64,000 nucleotides of DNA from DSSB01 sp046346845 (GCA_046346845.1 JAXMHH010000006.1:1-64000); one strand, 5' to 3'; positions 33,389 through 42,619 are shown, counted from the stretch's first letter. Translations and numbers: made by a program. The notes: a model not told the origin generated them from the sequence alone.

Positions 33389-35004
33389 ATCCGCCCCCCC
33401 GACTGCGTCGTGATAAAGTCCAAACGGCTCCAGATCCGCTCAAAGGTCTCCCGCTTGAAGCGCGGCAGCGGCCGCCATCCCTGGGGCGTCGCCGCGTACA
33501 GGATTCTCGTCGCCAGCAATTCGCGCAGCAGCTCCAAGCCGAGTCGGGTCCGCGGGTCTCCCTCGGGAGGTGCCGCAAACAGCCTTTCCAAAGACACCCC
33601 CTGGGCCGGCGCCGGCAGGGATTTGAGAAAATCCAGGATCCGCGTGGTCAGGAACAAGGTGTAGATATCCTCCCGCGAAGCATGGGGCGTCTCGATCGCC
33701 ATGGCCGTAAGGCGGCTGGTGAAGTTATTTTTCGGGCTGAGCGGCTGGCCGCCCTGCCGGGCCAAGGGAGAATTGGGCGTCAGGTAAAACATGCTGGCGC
33801 CCAGCAAGACCGGCAGGCGCGCCGCGAACACCAGGGTCTGCACCATGCTGTCGAGGCTCTCCTGGGGGAGACCCAGAATTTGGTAAGAGACGATCCGAAA
33901 ACCCAGGCGGAAAGCCTCCTCCACCACTTCGAGGTATTTTTTCACGGTATGCGGCCGCTTGGTGGCCTCGCGCACGCTCAAATCCGAGCTCACCAGGGAG
34001 AGGTTGAGATGGGTAAAGCCGGCGCGGCGCATCCGCGCGAGCAATTCGGCATCGAGGCTCAGGTAGGAAATTCCGTTCATCGCCAGCAACTGCAGGTCGC
34101 CGTCCGGAAACTCCCGGACGATCCGGTCGCAGAGCTCGAGCATTTCCTCCCGATAAAAAGTGAGGTTGTCGTCCTCGAAGTCCAGGACTCGGTAGCCTTC
34201 CGCGTAACGCTGCCGGATCTCTTGGATCACGCGTTCCACGGAATGCCGCCGGTATTCCAAGCCAAAGGTGGTGTGGACCGAGCAGAAGGAACAGCGATGC
34301 GGGCAGCTCCGCGAGGTGACGAGAAACGCCAGGGGCCTGCCACCGTGGCGATAGGTCTCGAGGCGGAAATCGCCGAAATCCGGCGGCGGCAGGGCGTCGA
34401 GCGGAAAATTTTCCAACATCGGATTGAGGAGGCATTCCCCTCCCCGTTTCCAACCGAGGTTGGGTACCCGGGCCCAGTCGGCCCCGCTTCGCCAGGCCCG
34501 CAAAAACTCGAGGAAGGGCCGTTCGCCCTCGCCGCGGATCACGAAATCCACTGCCGGATCGCCCAACATGCCCAGGGGATCGGCCGAGACATGCGAACCG
34601 CCCAGCAAGATCGGCACTGCCAAGCTCCGCTTGATGGCGCGTGCGGTCTCCAGGACCTCCCGGTAATAGGGGGAAAACAGGCTGGAGATCCCGATCAGAT
34701 CGGGCGCCTCCGCCGCGACACGTTCGACGATGGCCTCGTAGGGGGCACCGAAATGATAGTATTGGTGGAATCCGCAGAAGGGGCTGCGATCCGGAAAGGG
34801 ATAATAGTCTTTGAGGTAGGCCAGCTCCTGGGGCACGGCCACGCTGCGCCGTCCCCAGCCGTGGTGAAAATCCAAGATCTTGATTTCCAAGTCGGGGAAA
34901 TAGGCCCGCGCGACCGCCTTGAGGGAGGCCAGGCCGATGGGTTGGAGGCGCAGGTCCGTGTCGTAGAAATCGCGGATCGGGGGCTGGAGGAGGAGGATTT
35001 TCAA
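33343..35004 (-). CDS. B12-binding domain radical SAM protein
   Basis: A 553-residue enzyme. Residues 1-150 form a cobalamin-binding Rossmann domain (MKILLLQPPIRDFYDTDLRLQPIGLASL to ILLGGSHVSADPLGMLGDPAVDFVIRGEGE). The radical SAM core has the [4Fe-4S] motif SCPHRCSFCSVH near residue 235 and FEDDNLTFYREEMLELCDRI. Such proteins methylate or rearrange unactivated carbons in lipids, cofactors and natural products; the substrate is unknown. The start is TTG 35004 with AAGGA 8 nt upstream; site and start lie inside a 15-bp palindrome (35003-35017) that could occlude them. The C-terminus overlaps the DUF493 gene by 46 bp. Confidence 0.88.
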   Translation of the reverse strand: MKILLLQPPIRDFYDTDLRLQPIGLASLKAVARAYFPDLEIKILDFHHGWGRRSVAVPQELAYLKDYYPFPDRSPFCGFHQYYHFGAPYEAIVERVAAEAPDLIGISSLFSPYYREVLETARAIKRSLAVPILLGGSHVSADPLGMLGDPAVDFVIRGEGERPFLEFLRAWRSGADWARVPNLGWKRGGECLLNPMLENFPLDALPPPDFGDFRLETYRHGGRPLAFLVTSRSCPHRCSFCSVHTTFGLEYRRHSVERVIQEIRQRYAEGYRVLDFEDDNLTFYREEMLELCDRIVREFPDGDLQLLAMNGISYLSLDAELLARMRRAGFTHLNLSLVSSDLSVREATKRPHTVKKYLEVVEEAFRLGFRIVSYQILGLPQESLDSMVQTLVFAARLPVLLGASMFYLTPNSPLARQGGQPLSPKNNFTSRLTAMAIETPHASREDIYTLFLTTRILDFLKSLPAPAQGVSLERLFAAPPEGDPRTRLGLELLRELLATRILYAATPQGWRPLPRFKRETFERIWSRLDFITTQSGGRIYNTTATSGCVLRAV

Positions 35005-35063
35005 GGAAATTTTCCTTAAGGTCCATCCCTAGCTAGCACGAACGCCGGTGAGACAAAAATCGA

Positions 35064-35092
35064 TAAAAAAAGGGGACCCCGCAGGGTCCCCT
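35064..35092 (-). terminator. Terminator of the FadL-family gene
   Basis: AGGGGACCC and GGGTCCCCT around CGCA (35071-35092). On the minus strand it is followed by a run of seven T (35064-35070). It lies 28 bp past the stop at 35120. Confidence 0.9.
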
Positions 35093-35119
35093 CAATGATT
35101 TACCGAAAAACGCGGCCGA

Positions 35120-36361
35120 CTATTCGCTCGCGGTGGATTTCTTACCGCCCCAGCGACCGTGGATACCGATGGAGAAGGCATTGGCCGAGGAACCCACGAA
35201 GGAACCTGCGCCCGTCGGATTGCCGGTGCCATTGTCGGTCACCGTCTTGCCGAATTCATGGATATAGGCCACGTCGGCTCCGATGTGCTTGGTGAGGTCC
35301 ATGCTCATGCCCGCGGTCAAGTGGTGCTCGATGGTCAGCGGGATGATCAGGTTGCGGAAGGCCGTGGCGGGCGTGATCGGGGAACGGCCGTAGTTGTAGC
35401 CCATGCGGACCGCCAGGGGCAGGTCGAACTTCGGATCGAAGCTATATTCGAAACCGCCCGCGAATACGTATTGATCGCGCCATTGCAGACCGCCCAAGGC
35501 GAGATCGCGCCCGATAAAACCGGCCGACCAATTGATCCAGCGGAAATCCGTCATCAGCTTGGCTCCCTCGAAGGGGGTGTAGGCCAAGCCGAAGGCGACC
35601 TCCTGCGGGAGATCGAGGCCGGTGTTGATCAGGTCGGTGTAGCGGTTGAATTTTTGGAAGATCTGCCGGGTCGAATAGGTGACGCCGATGGCTAGTTTCT
35701 TCACCGGTTTGTAGATCAAACCGAAGCGTCCGCCAATACCCAGGGCGCTGTCCGTGCGGTTGGTCCCGGCGGTCTCGGGAAAGCCCGGGGCCAAGACCAC
35801 GCTGTCGCTCTGGAAAAAGGCGTAATTGATGTCGATGCCCACGCCCAAGCTAAGGTTATCCAGGATCCGGTAGGAGGCCGCGGGCACCATCTTCAAATTG
35901 CCGTAACGGCCGGAACGGTCATAGAGGTTATTGGTGATGGCCTTGTTGAAACGGGAGACGGGGAAGTCGACTGAAAATCCCGCCGTGAAGAAGGCCCCCA
36001 CGCCGAAGGACAATTTATTGTTGTCCTTGAAGCTGAAGACGATGCTGCCGCCCGGCAAGAGCAAGGCGTCATCTTGGCCGTTGACAAAGACCGCATCGGG
36101 ATTCCCGGCCGGGGCCAAGGAGCTCCCCATTCTTGTATTAGGCAGGGCAACCGTAAAATTGAGATCGGCCTGGTTGCCGACGTCATTCATGCCTGCTGGA
36201 TTGATGACGATAGTATTGGAAGTCGGATCCCCGGCCACCCCTGCGCCGCCCATGCCGAGACTGACGGGGCCTTGGCTGATGGTTCGGAGACCGTTACTCG
36301 CTTCGGCGGAGACGCCGAAACCTAACACCAGAATCAATGCGATTATGCGGATAGCTTTCAT
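35120..36361 (-). CDS. FadL/TodX-family outer-membrane transport protein
   Basis: A 413-residue OMPP1/FadL/TodX-family barrel. The signal peptide (MKAIRIIALILVLGFGVSAEA) leads into the family N-terminus SNGLRTISQGPVSLGMGGAGVAGD followed by NPAGM, the plug region, and repeating beta-strands to the C-terminus. FadL proteins let hydrophobic compounds such as fatty acids or aromatics diffuse through the outer membrane. ATG 36361 has the binding site AAGGGGGGAAG; an upstream in-frame ATG is discounted because it lies before the -10. A good promoter is at 36383-36411 and a terminator at 35064, so the gene is monocistronic. Confidence 0.92.
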   Translation of the reverse strand: MKAIRIIALILVLGFGVSAEASNGLRTISQGPVSLGMGGAGVAGDPTSNTIVINPAGMNDVGNQADLNFTVALPNTRMGSSLAPAGNPDAVFVNGQDDALLLPGGSIVFSFKDNNKLSFGVGAFFTAGFSVDFPVSRFNKAITNNLYDRSGRYGNLKMVPAASYRILDNLSLGVGIDINYAFFQSDSVVLAPGFPETAGTNRTDSALGIGGRFGLIYKPVKKLAIGVTYSTRQIFQKFNRYTDLINTGLDLPQEVAFGLAYTPFEGAKLMTDFRWINWSAGFIGRDLALGGLQWRDQYVFAGGFEYSFDPKFDLPLAVRMGYNYGRSPITPATAFRNLIIPLTIEHHLTAGMSMDLTKHIGADVAYIHEFGKTVTDNGTGNPTGAGSFVGSSANAFSIGIHGRWGGKKSTASE

Positions 36362-36382
36362 AGCTTCCCCCCTTCGCGAGTA

Positions 36383-36411
36383 GTTATAAACGATTTTGTA
36401 CCCATTCCCAA
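36383..36411 (-). promoter_or_regulatory. Sigma-70 promoter of the FadL-family gene
   Basis: On the minus strand TTGGGA (36406-36411), 17 bp, TATAAC (36383-36388). The transcript would begin about 14 nt before ATG 36361 and still include the ribosome binding site. Confidence 0.6.
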
Positions 36412-36482
36412 AGCATAACTTCATGATTTTTTTATGACGCTATGTGCCATAAAAATATTTGGCCGACTTGGCATGAATTTGG

Positions 36483-37388
36483 CTATTGGACGCCTTCTTT
36501 CTTGAGTCGGCGGTATTGCTCCTTGGAGAGAATCCTGCGGGCCACGGCGTCGCGACTCATTTCTTCGGCGTTGCCGAAGCGGTAGCGGGGCGCGGCCTCC
36601 ACCGCGGCGCGCACCGCCCTCAGCGCCGCGAGGTCCACCAGTCCCTCCGCCCAGAGCGCGAGGGCCAACTGCCAGGCGCCTTTCACCGGAACCAAATCGG
36701 GACCGTAATGCTTGAAGAGCTCGGGCGGCGAATTTTTCTCCAGGTGGATGAAGATCTTCCCGACGCGGCCCCGCTCCCGGGGAATTTTCTCGGCCAAGTC
36801 CAAAAGCAGGCGACGGTCCGAACTCGGCACCCCGCCCGAGGCCAACTCCAAGTCCAGCTCCTCCAACTTCATCTTGCCCTGCAACCAGCGCGCATAGAGG
36901 GAGAAGGCCTCGGGATCCCGCTCGTAGTCGTCGCCGAAGAGATATTCTCGGCAGCGCGGACGGCGCAGGCGCCCGGTCAGCAGCGCGGCCATCTTGAAAC
37001 CCAGTTGTTCGAAGAGCCGGTCCGGACGCAGCTCCAGGATCGTGCGCCACCAGTCCTTGAAGGTCATGCCGTCGTGCTCCACCCCGTCCAGCAGCATCTT
37101 GCCCTCGATCGAGCCGCGCAGGAAGGGAGGGCTCGCGGACACGAAATAGATGGGCAGGCATTTCACCACCTCGCCCGGGCCACGGCGCAGTGCGCGGAGC
37201 ACCTCGGGCATGCCGGGGATGGCCCGCTTGTCGACGGAAAACTCGACGGGCACGCGGGCAAGGCCCCGCCACGAGGAAAAACCCGTGGACAAATAGGTCT
37301 TGTCGAGATCCCAGACGAAGACGGGGCCGGAATAATCTTCCGGCAATTCGCGGTCGTCGCGAATGCTGAGCGGATAACGGCCGGGCAT
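36483..37388 (-). CDS. App1-like phosphatase domain protein (DUF2183)
   Basis: A 301-residue HAD-superfamily protein. Motif I is FVWDLDKTYLST (D27, D29), motif II VSASPPFLRGSIEG, with later Lys and acidic motifs (MAALLTGRLRRP, EYLFGDDYERDPEAF). This matches the catalytic domain of yeast App1, a Mg2+-dependent phosphatidate phosphatase (DUF2183). It is the last gene of a tight operon after plsB-like and gpsA (1 bp from the gpsA stop), so a phosphatidate or glycerol-3-phosphate substrate is plausible by context. Confidence 0.82.
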   Translation of the reverse strand: MPGRYPLSIRDDRELPEDYSGPVFVWDLDKTYLSTGFSSWRGLARVPVEFSVDKRAIPGMPEVLRALRRGPGEVVKCLPIYFVSASPPFLRGSIEGKMLLDGVEHDGMTFKDWWRTILELRPDRLFEQLGFKMAALLTGRLRRPRCREYLFGDDYERDPEAFSLYARWLQGKMKLEELDLELASGGVPSSDRRLLLDLAEKIPRERGRVGKIFIHLEKNSPPELFKHYGPDLVPVKGAWQLALALWAEGLVDLAALRAVRAAVEAAPRYRFGNAEEMSRDAVARRILSKEQYRRLKKEGVQ

Positions 37389-37389
37389 A

Positions 37390-38451
37390 TCAGGCGACGC
37401 CCCTGGAGCGAACGGTCTCCCGGCCGGGAGGACGCTCCATCAGCTGGTGCAGCAGCTCATGGACCTTCTTGCCCTCGAAGAAAGCTCCGTAAACGGCCCG
37501 CACCATGGGCAGGTCCAGGCCGAGTTGGATGGATTGCTGGTGCACCACCTTGGTGGCGGGAACGCCCTCGACGACCTGGGAAGAGGAGGAGAGGATTTCG
37601 TCCAGCGACTCGCCCTGGGCAAACCTCATCCCGGTGCGAAAGTTGCGGCTCAGGGTGGAGCTGCAGGTGGCGATAAGGTCGCCGATCCCGGCCAGACCGG
37701 TGAAGGTCATCGGATCTCCGCCCAAGGCGCTGCCGTAGAGGGTCATTTCGTAGAGGCCGCGCGTCACGATCAAGGCCTTGGTATTGGCCCCGAAACCCAG
37801 CCCCTGCGCCGTTCCCGACATGAGCGCGATGATGTTCTTGAAGGCGCCCCCGATCTCCGTGCCGATCAAGTCGTGCCCCGCGTAAAGCCGCAGCGGGCTC
37901 CCGGCGAACAGCGCCTGGGTTTTCCGGACCACCTCGTCGTAATGGGAGGCGACGGAGGCGCCGGTGGGATGACCGGCCATCAGTTCCTCGGCCAAGCTGG
38001 GACCCGAGACGACTCCCACCTTCAGCGCGCAGGTTTCCTCGCGCAGCACCTCCGACATGCGGAGGTAGGTCCCCGGCTCGATGCCCTTGGTGGAATGGAT
38101 CAAGACCTGCTCTCCGGAAAGGTAGTCGCCGACCTGGCGGGCGACTTCGCGAAATCCCTTGGTAGGAACGGCGACGAGCACGACGGGCGCCCGGGGCACC
38201 GCCTCGGCCAAGTCGGTGGTGGCCTCGAGGTTGGGGGGGAGCTTCAGGTCGGGAAAATAGGACTTGTTGGTGTGCTGCCGGTTGATCTCCTGGGCCTGCT
38301 CCTCGCGGCGCACCCACAGCTTCACCTTTTTTCGGTTTCTCGCCAGCAAGGTGGCCAAGGCGGTGCCGAAGCTCCCGCCGCCCACCACCAGACAATCGAG
38401 GGACGCCGGGAGGGCGACATCGGTTTTCTTTTTTGGGTTTCGCGCTTTCAT
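37390..38451 (-). CDS. gpsA: Glycerol-3-phosphate dehydrogenase [NAD(P)+]
   Basis: A 353-residue GpsA that reduces dihydroxyacetone phosphate to sn-glycerol-3-phosphate for phospholipid synthesis. Visible are the dinucleotide loop VVGGGSFGTALATLLA, VAVPTKGFREV, STKGIEPGTYLRMSEVL, the catalytic Lys in EIGGAFKNIIALMSG, and TFTGLAGIGDLIATCSSTLSRN. ATG 38451 overlaps the plsB-like stop (ATGA); the frame is open upstream but only as a shadow of plsB. It is in an operon with acyltransferase and phosphatase genes. Confidence 0.95.
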   Translation of the reverse strand: MKARNPKKKTDVALPASLDCLVVGGGSFGTALATLLARNRKKVKLWVRREEQAQEINRQHTNKSYFPDLKLPPNLEATTDLAEAVPRAPVVLVAVPTKGFREVARQVGDYLSGEQVLIHSTKGIEPGTYLRMSEVLREETCALKVGVVSGPSLAEELMAGHPTGASVASHYDEVVRKTQALFAGSPLRLYAGHDLIGTEIGGAFKNIIALMSGTAQGLGFGANTKALIVTRGLYEMTLYGSALGGDPMTFTGLAGIGDLIATCSSTLSRNFRTGMRFAQGESLDEILSSSSQVVEGVPATKVVHQQSIQLGLDLPMVRAVYGAFFEGKKVHELLHQLMERPPGRETVRSRGVA

Positions 38452-40025
38452 GCGGGCAACTCCACGAAAGAAAGGCGGTTCTGGTAGTAAAAGATCAGCT
38501 GCCGATCGAAATGAAACAGGCGGTCGCCGCGCCGCTCGAGGACGGGGTGCTTGTGATAGCTGGTGAGATGGGCCAAGGCGTCGCCGAGCAGGGCTACGGG
38601 GTCGGAGTCGCGCAGGCTCGGGTCGAGCCGGAGGGCGCCGCCTTTTTCCAGGCCACGCAGGGCACGCAGGCATTCCTGGAGCCGGCGGTAGGCCTCGGTG
38701 AGCGGAAGGCTGGCCTGGGAGCCGCCGGTGCGCAGGAGCCGGTACAGGTCGAGGCGCGGGTTCGTGTCCCGCAGCCAATGCCAGACCACCTCGCAGACCG
38801 TCTGGACCGCGCCGATGACCGTATCGCGGCGGAAAGAGCGCAGGATGCTCTCGCCCAACTCCAGGGTGTACTCTTCGTCCCGTTGCGGATCGAAGCCGAA
38901 CTCGCCGTCTAACCGGACGTAATTCCTGCGGTCGATGCGGCGCCCGCGGTGGTCCAGGGAGTTTCCTGCTTCGTCCACAGGGTTGCCGAAGACGTCCAGC
39001 GGCTGCGAAAAGACGACATGGATCCGCGACTCCAGGGAAAACAGCCCCTCGAGGAATTCCAAAATACGCTTCACTTGGGCGAACTCGTCATCCTCGATGA
39101 TGTAGCGGCTCCTCCCGACCTCCTTCAGGTAATCTTCGATCAGGGTCTCGGCCTCCAATACCAGCTGATAATTAAAGGTGCAGGGAATGACGAAGATGTC
39201 GGGCCGCGCCTTGCCGCTTTTCAGGTTATGGATGTAGGCGTTGAGCCCCATCCCCAAGAGTCCCAATTTCAGTTTTTTTTCCACCTCCCCGCTGCGGCTG
39301 CGGGTGCCCCCGGGGAAGAACAAGTTATGGTAGCCAAGCTCCATCGAATATCCCGCATAGGCCTTGAGCACGTCTTTATACAGCGGCGCCTTCTTGCGGC
39401 GGTCGACCTTGTAGGCCCCGAGGTGGTCCATGAAAAACCCGATCAGCTTGTTGCCGAAGAGATTGAGGCCGGCGCCGTAGAGGAAGGGCGGCAGGCCCAA
39501 GCGGTGCAGGGTGTAGCCCGCCAACAGGCTGTCGAGGTTGCTGCAATGGGTGGGCACCAGGACGATGGTGCCCTGCTTGGCGAGGCCCTGGAATTCGCGA
39601 ACCTGGCCCTCGATGAGGATCTGGTTGTCCAGCTTGCCCAGCCCGCGGGGAAACTGCGTGATCAGCCGCAAGGGACTCAGGGTATTGAGCAGGAGGTTGA
39701 GGCCCAAGGGCACCACCTGCGTGGCGATGCGGTAAATGGGCTCGCTGAAATGCCCTAATACCTCCTCGGCAAAGTGCCGGATGAGCTCGGTGAGGATCTC
39801 GCGCTGCTGTTCGGGCCCGCCGTGCAGGGCCCGGGACTGCAACTTCCGGTAGAACTTGGCCTCTTCGCCGGCCTTCTTCCGGTTTTTTTCGGTCTCCAGA
39901 CGGCGGCGCTCTTCATAGAGGGTGTCGAAGATCAGGGGCTCGATGGCGCCCGGGTCGCGGGTCTTGTCTTGCAGGACCCGCTGCACCACTTCCACCACCA
40001 TGCGTTTCTGGTCCGCGGCCTTCAT
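38448..40025 (-). CDS. Glycerol-3-phosphate acyltransferase, PlsB-like
   Basis: A 525-residue acyltransferase of the PlsB/GPAT type. Block I is VPTHCSNLDSLL (HX4D), block II YGAGLNLFGNK, block III FFPGGTRSRSG and block IV VIPCTFNY. It should acylate glycerol-3-phosphate at sn-1 with acyl-CoA or acyl-ACP. It is shorter than E. coli PlsB (about 800 aa) and resembles the shorter delta/myxobacterial form. ATG 40025 is used; a TATAAT lies about 11 bp upstream on the minus strand. Being followed directly by gpsA supports the substrate. Confidence 0.85.
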   Translation of the reverse strand: MKAADQKRMVVEVVQRVLQDKTRDPGAIEPLIFDTLYEERRRLETEKNRKKAGEEAKFYRKLQSRALHGGPEQQREILTELIRHFAEEVLGHFSEPIYRIATQVVPLGLNLLLNTLSPLRLITQFPRGLGKLDNQILIEGQVREFQGLAKQGTIVLVPTHCSNLDSLLAGYTLHRLGLPPFLYGAGLNLFGNKLIGFFMDHLGAYKVDRRKKAPLYKDVLKAYAGYSMELGYHNLFFPGGTRSRSGEVEKKLKLGLLGMGLNAYIHNLKSGKARPDIFVIPCTFNYQLVLEAETLIEDYLKEVGRSRYIIEDDEFAQVKRILEFLEGLFSLESRIHVVFSQPLDVFGNPVDEAGNSLDHRGRRIDRRNYVRLDGEFGFDPQRDEEYTLELGESILRSFRRDTVIGAVQTVCEVVWHWLRDTNPRLDLYRLLRTGGSQASLPLTEAYRRLQECLRALRGLEKGGALRLDPSLRDSDPVALLGDALAHLTSYHKHPVLERRGDRLFHFDRQLIFYYQNRLSFVELPA

Positions 40026-40079
40026 AAGAAAATTATAACTGGTACCGGCGGAGCGCCGTAAAGCAATTATGTAAGCCGG

Positions 40080-40118
40080 AAAAAAAGACGGCCTTTCCCG
40101 CATGCGGGAAAGGCCGTC
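40080..40118 (-). terminator. Strong terminator of the GDSL lipoprotein gene
   Basis: GACGGCCTTTCCCG pairs perfectly with CGGGAAAGGCCGTC around CATG (40087-40118), followed on the minus strand by seven T (40080-40086). It separates the GDSL operon from the plsB-like operon. Confidence 0.92.
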
Positions 40119-40136
40119 CCCCTCGCAAAAATACGA

Positions 40137-41045
40137 TTACAGCGAATTAAAGACCGCCAAGAAGGTGTCGGCGATCAGCTTATACCCCGCCACATTGGCA
40201 TGGATATCCGGCTTTAGGCCGCTCGCCGGATTGGGGCATTGGTAAGTCAGCTTGCAAATCAGCCCGACATTGATCGGCACCATGTTGAAGGGTGGGGGAA
40301 AGGGTACCATGTCGGTGAAATTGTTGGATTGGAAGGCCGCCGCGACGTCCGCCACGGGGAATCCGTTCAAGCCGTAAACCGCCTTCAGCACTTGCGTATT
40401 GAAGGCCTCTTGGAGCTTGGCGGTGGCCTGGGCGATGGCGGGCCCTCGCGGAGGTCCCAACAGCCAGGCATTGAGCAGCGGGTTGTAAAAGGTCATGCCG
40501 ATGACCGGAAACATCCCGTCCGAGGCCGAGAACAGGCCGCTCGAGATCAGGCTAAGATTGGAACCCACCTGTTGGAAGACCGCCTGGAAACAGGCCTGTT
40601 GTTGGACGGGGTCTTGGACGTCCAGACAATCCGATTGGAGGACGTCGTTCGCCCCGATATCAATGGTCACCAGCAGGATGTTTTCCTGGTTATCCACGAG
40701 GAACTGCAAGGCGTCGCCCAGTTGGTTGCCGGACTGGTAGTCGGTGCAGATGCCGCCGTTGACCATGGTCGTCGTGGTCTCGCCGGGACAGCCCAATTTG
40801 ACCAACTGCAGGTTGGGAAATTGGGGCTGCAGGGCAGCGAAGAGCTGATCCGCATAGCCTTGGTCGGTCTCGACGTCCTCACCGGTCGTTTGATTCTGCT
40901 GCACGCCGACCGACAAGGAATCGCCTAGGGCGACGTAATAGAGCACGTTCTCGTTGCCGTTGCCGCAGGCCGCGAACAGCGCGCTCGAGAAAACCGCGAT
41001 GACAAACAGCTTAAGCGCTTCCCTTAAGCGTCGTTGAGAGTTCAT
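40137..41045 (-). CDS. SGNH/GDSL-family hydrolase lipoprotein
   Basis: A 302-residue lipoprotein (lipobox LFAAC, Cys 27) with a GDSL-type esterase fold. Block I is VALGDSLSVG (catalytic S43), block II LGCPGETTTT, block III DIGANDV and block V KPDIHANVAGYKLIA (Asp-His). It probably cleaves an ester, such as acylated lipid or polysaccharide, in the envelope. ATG 41045 has AAGGGGGT upstream. It lies 24 bp after the chalcone-isomerase-fold gene and may share its promoter. Confidence 0.88.
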   Translation of the reverse strand: MNSQRRLREALKLFVIAVFSSALFAACGNGNENVLYYVALGDSLSVGVQQNQTTGEDVETDQGYADQLFAALQPQFPNLQLVKLGCPGETTTTMVNGGICTDYQSGNQLGDALQFLVDNQENILLVTIDIGANDVLQSDCLDVQDPVQQQACFQAVFQQVGSNLSLISSGLFSASDGMFPVIGMTFYNPLLNAWLLGPPRGPAIAQATAKLQEAFNTQVLKAVYGLNGFPVADVAAAFQSNNFTDMVPFPPPFNMVPINVGLICKLTYQCPNPASGLKPDIHANVAGYKLIADTFLAVFNSL

Positions 41046-41069
41046 GGTTTTACCCCCTTCGTTTTAGGT

Positions 41070-41621
41070 TCAGCCCCCCAGAAGCCCCTGCTTGAAATCC
41101 GCACCCGGAGGATTGGGCCCGATCCAGCAGGAAAACATCGCGTCCGCGAACTCTTTGCCGGGGATGGTCCCCTTCGCGGCTCCCTTGACCGTCACCGTCG
41201 TCCCTTGTCCCGGAACGTAGGTGAAGAGCATCTTGTCGCCTTCGGCCATGTCCGCCATGAATCCGCACAGCTTGTCGAACTCCGGCTTCAAGGCGGCCTC
41301 TTTGTCCGGGCTATTGTTGTGGAGGCCGTCGTACCAGGCCTTGCACATCTTGCCCTTCTCCACATCGTAGACGAACTGCATGTTCAGACCGCGTTCGGTG
41401 TCCGCGCTCAGGATCTTCTCGGAGCTATTCATCTTCGAGGGCAGATAAAGCCCCGCGACGTAGACTTTCACGACGAATTTTTTTCGGACGCCCATGCCGT
41501 TGAGGACCAACGACTTGCCGCCGACTTGCATGCTGTCGGGCATGGTCACGCCTTCCAGCGTCCCTGCGGCGACCGGAGAGGCGAACAAAATCAGGCAGGC
41601 CAAGATGAAAAACTTCTTCAT
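41070..41621 (-). CDS. Exported chalcone isomerase-fold protein
   Basis: A 183-residue protein with signal peptide (FFILACLILFASPVAAG). The mature domain has the CHI-like pattern LEGVTMPDSMQVGGKSLVLNGMGVRKKFVVKVYVAGLYLP followed by FADAMFSCWIGPNPP at the end. Bacterial members (Chalcone_3) are periplasmic, and the fold binds fatty acids in plants; no enzymatic role is known for this group. ATG 41621 is chosen over an upstream extension without homology. A TTGACC-type -35 lies about 100 bp upstream. Confidence 0.85.
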   Translation of the reverse strand: MKKFFILACLILFASPVAAGTLEGVTMPDSMQVGGKSLVLNGMGVRKKFVVKVYVAGLYLPSKMNSSEKILSADTERGLNMQFVYDVEKGKMCKAWYDGLHNNSPDKEAALKPEFDKLCGFMADMAEGDKMLFTYVPGQGTTVTVKGAAKGTIPGKEFADAMFSCWIGPNPPGADFKQGLLGG

Positions 41622-41849
41622 GACAACCCCCCATTCGTAAAAAGAACAACCTTGAAGCGTTTCTTGAATTCTAATGAGTTTTGCCAAGCTTGGCCATGCC
41701 CTTGTTATGACTCGACGCGACAAAGTCAGGTCAAGTTATCGCAATTATTTAGAAAATCATCTTTGCCATCGAGAACCCTTTTGGGCTATCCCCGAGGGCT
41801 TCGGCAAAAAAACCTCAAATCCCGCGCCACGCAGAAGGAAAAGACGCCC

Positions 41850-42578
41850 ATGAAAAAAACTCTCCTCCTCGCCGGCCTATGCCTCGGCTTGATCGCCTGC
41901 TCGGAAAAGAAAACCGAAACTCCTTCCTCAATGCCTGCCGCGACGGCGGCTCCCACCGCGCCGCAAGCCCAGGCCCCAGCGCCCGCACCTGCGCCCCCGG
42001 CGGCTCCTCCCGCCCCGGCGCCGCAAACAAATCCCAAAGAGGCGATGACGCAGGCCTTCCAGGCCTTTCTGCAGCTCAAGTCCTTCCGAGCCGACATGGC
42101 CACGAAGTCCGACAAGGGCGAGAGCCAGACCAGCCTCGAGTTCGTCGCGCCCGACCGCTATCGCATGCACTCCACCAACAATTACGGCGGCCAGGCGACG
42201 CACCAGACGACGATCCTCATCGGAGCCCAGACCTACATGAAGGTGGGCGAGGCCCCGTGGCGCAAATTGCCGGTCAATATCGAAGGCATGGTGCGCGCCT
42301 TCCGCGATCCGAAGATGATCGAGCAAATCCAGAAGAGTACCGAGGTCCAATTCGTGGGCGAGGAGACCTTGGACGGCCAAGCCATGAAGGTCTACCGCTA
42401 CCAGGTCGAGGATCCACTCGGGCTGAAGGTGAAGAGCGATTGCAAGGCCTGGATTTCCCCGGCGGACAACCTGCCCCGCCGGATCGAGGTCGACGGCGAA
42501 TACGCCGGCATACGCTCCCACACGACGATCAGCTATTCCGACTTCAACGCGGATTTGAAAATTGAAGCTCCGCTCTGA
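41850..42578 (+). CDS. LolA/LppX-like lipoprotein
   Basis: A 242-residue lipoprotein (LGLIACSEK, lipidated Cys 17) with an Ala/Pro linker (residues 30-60). A beta-rich domain follows with FRADMATKSDKGESQTSLEFVAPDRYRM, TILIGAQTYMKVG, VYRYQVEDPLGLKVKSDCKAWISPADNLPRRIEVDG. This is the half-barrel pattern of LolA/LppX and outer-membrane lipoprotein-sorting proteins, which carry lipids or lipoproteins. The cargo is unknown. ATG 41850 follows AAGGAA. Confidence 0.75.
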   Translation: MKKTLLLAGLCLGLIACSEKKTETPSSMPAATAAPTAPQAQAPAPAPAPPAAPPAPAPQTNPKEAMTQAFQAFLQLKSFRADMATKSDKGESQTSLEFVAPDRYRMHSTNNYGGQATHQTTILIGAQTYMKVGEAPWRKLPVNIEGMVRAFRDPKMIEQIQKSTEVQFVGEETLDGQAMKVYRYQVEDPLGLKVKSDCKAWISPADNLPRRIEVDGEYAGIRSHTTISYSDFNADLKIEAPL

Positions 42579-42619
42579 GAGGCTGCTGCTTGGCCCGACT
42601 ACCGGCGGTTTTTCAACGG

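Noticed and set aside
41671..41687. TTGGCA-like box upstream of the chalcone-isomerase-fold gene, first read as a sigma-54 promoter
   Set aside because: There is no GC at the -12 position with correct spacing.
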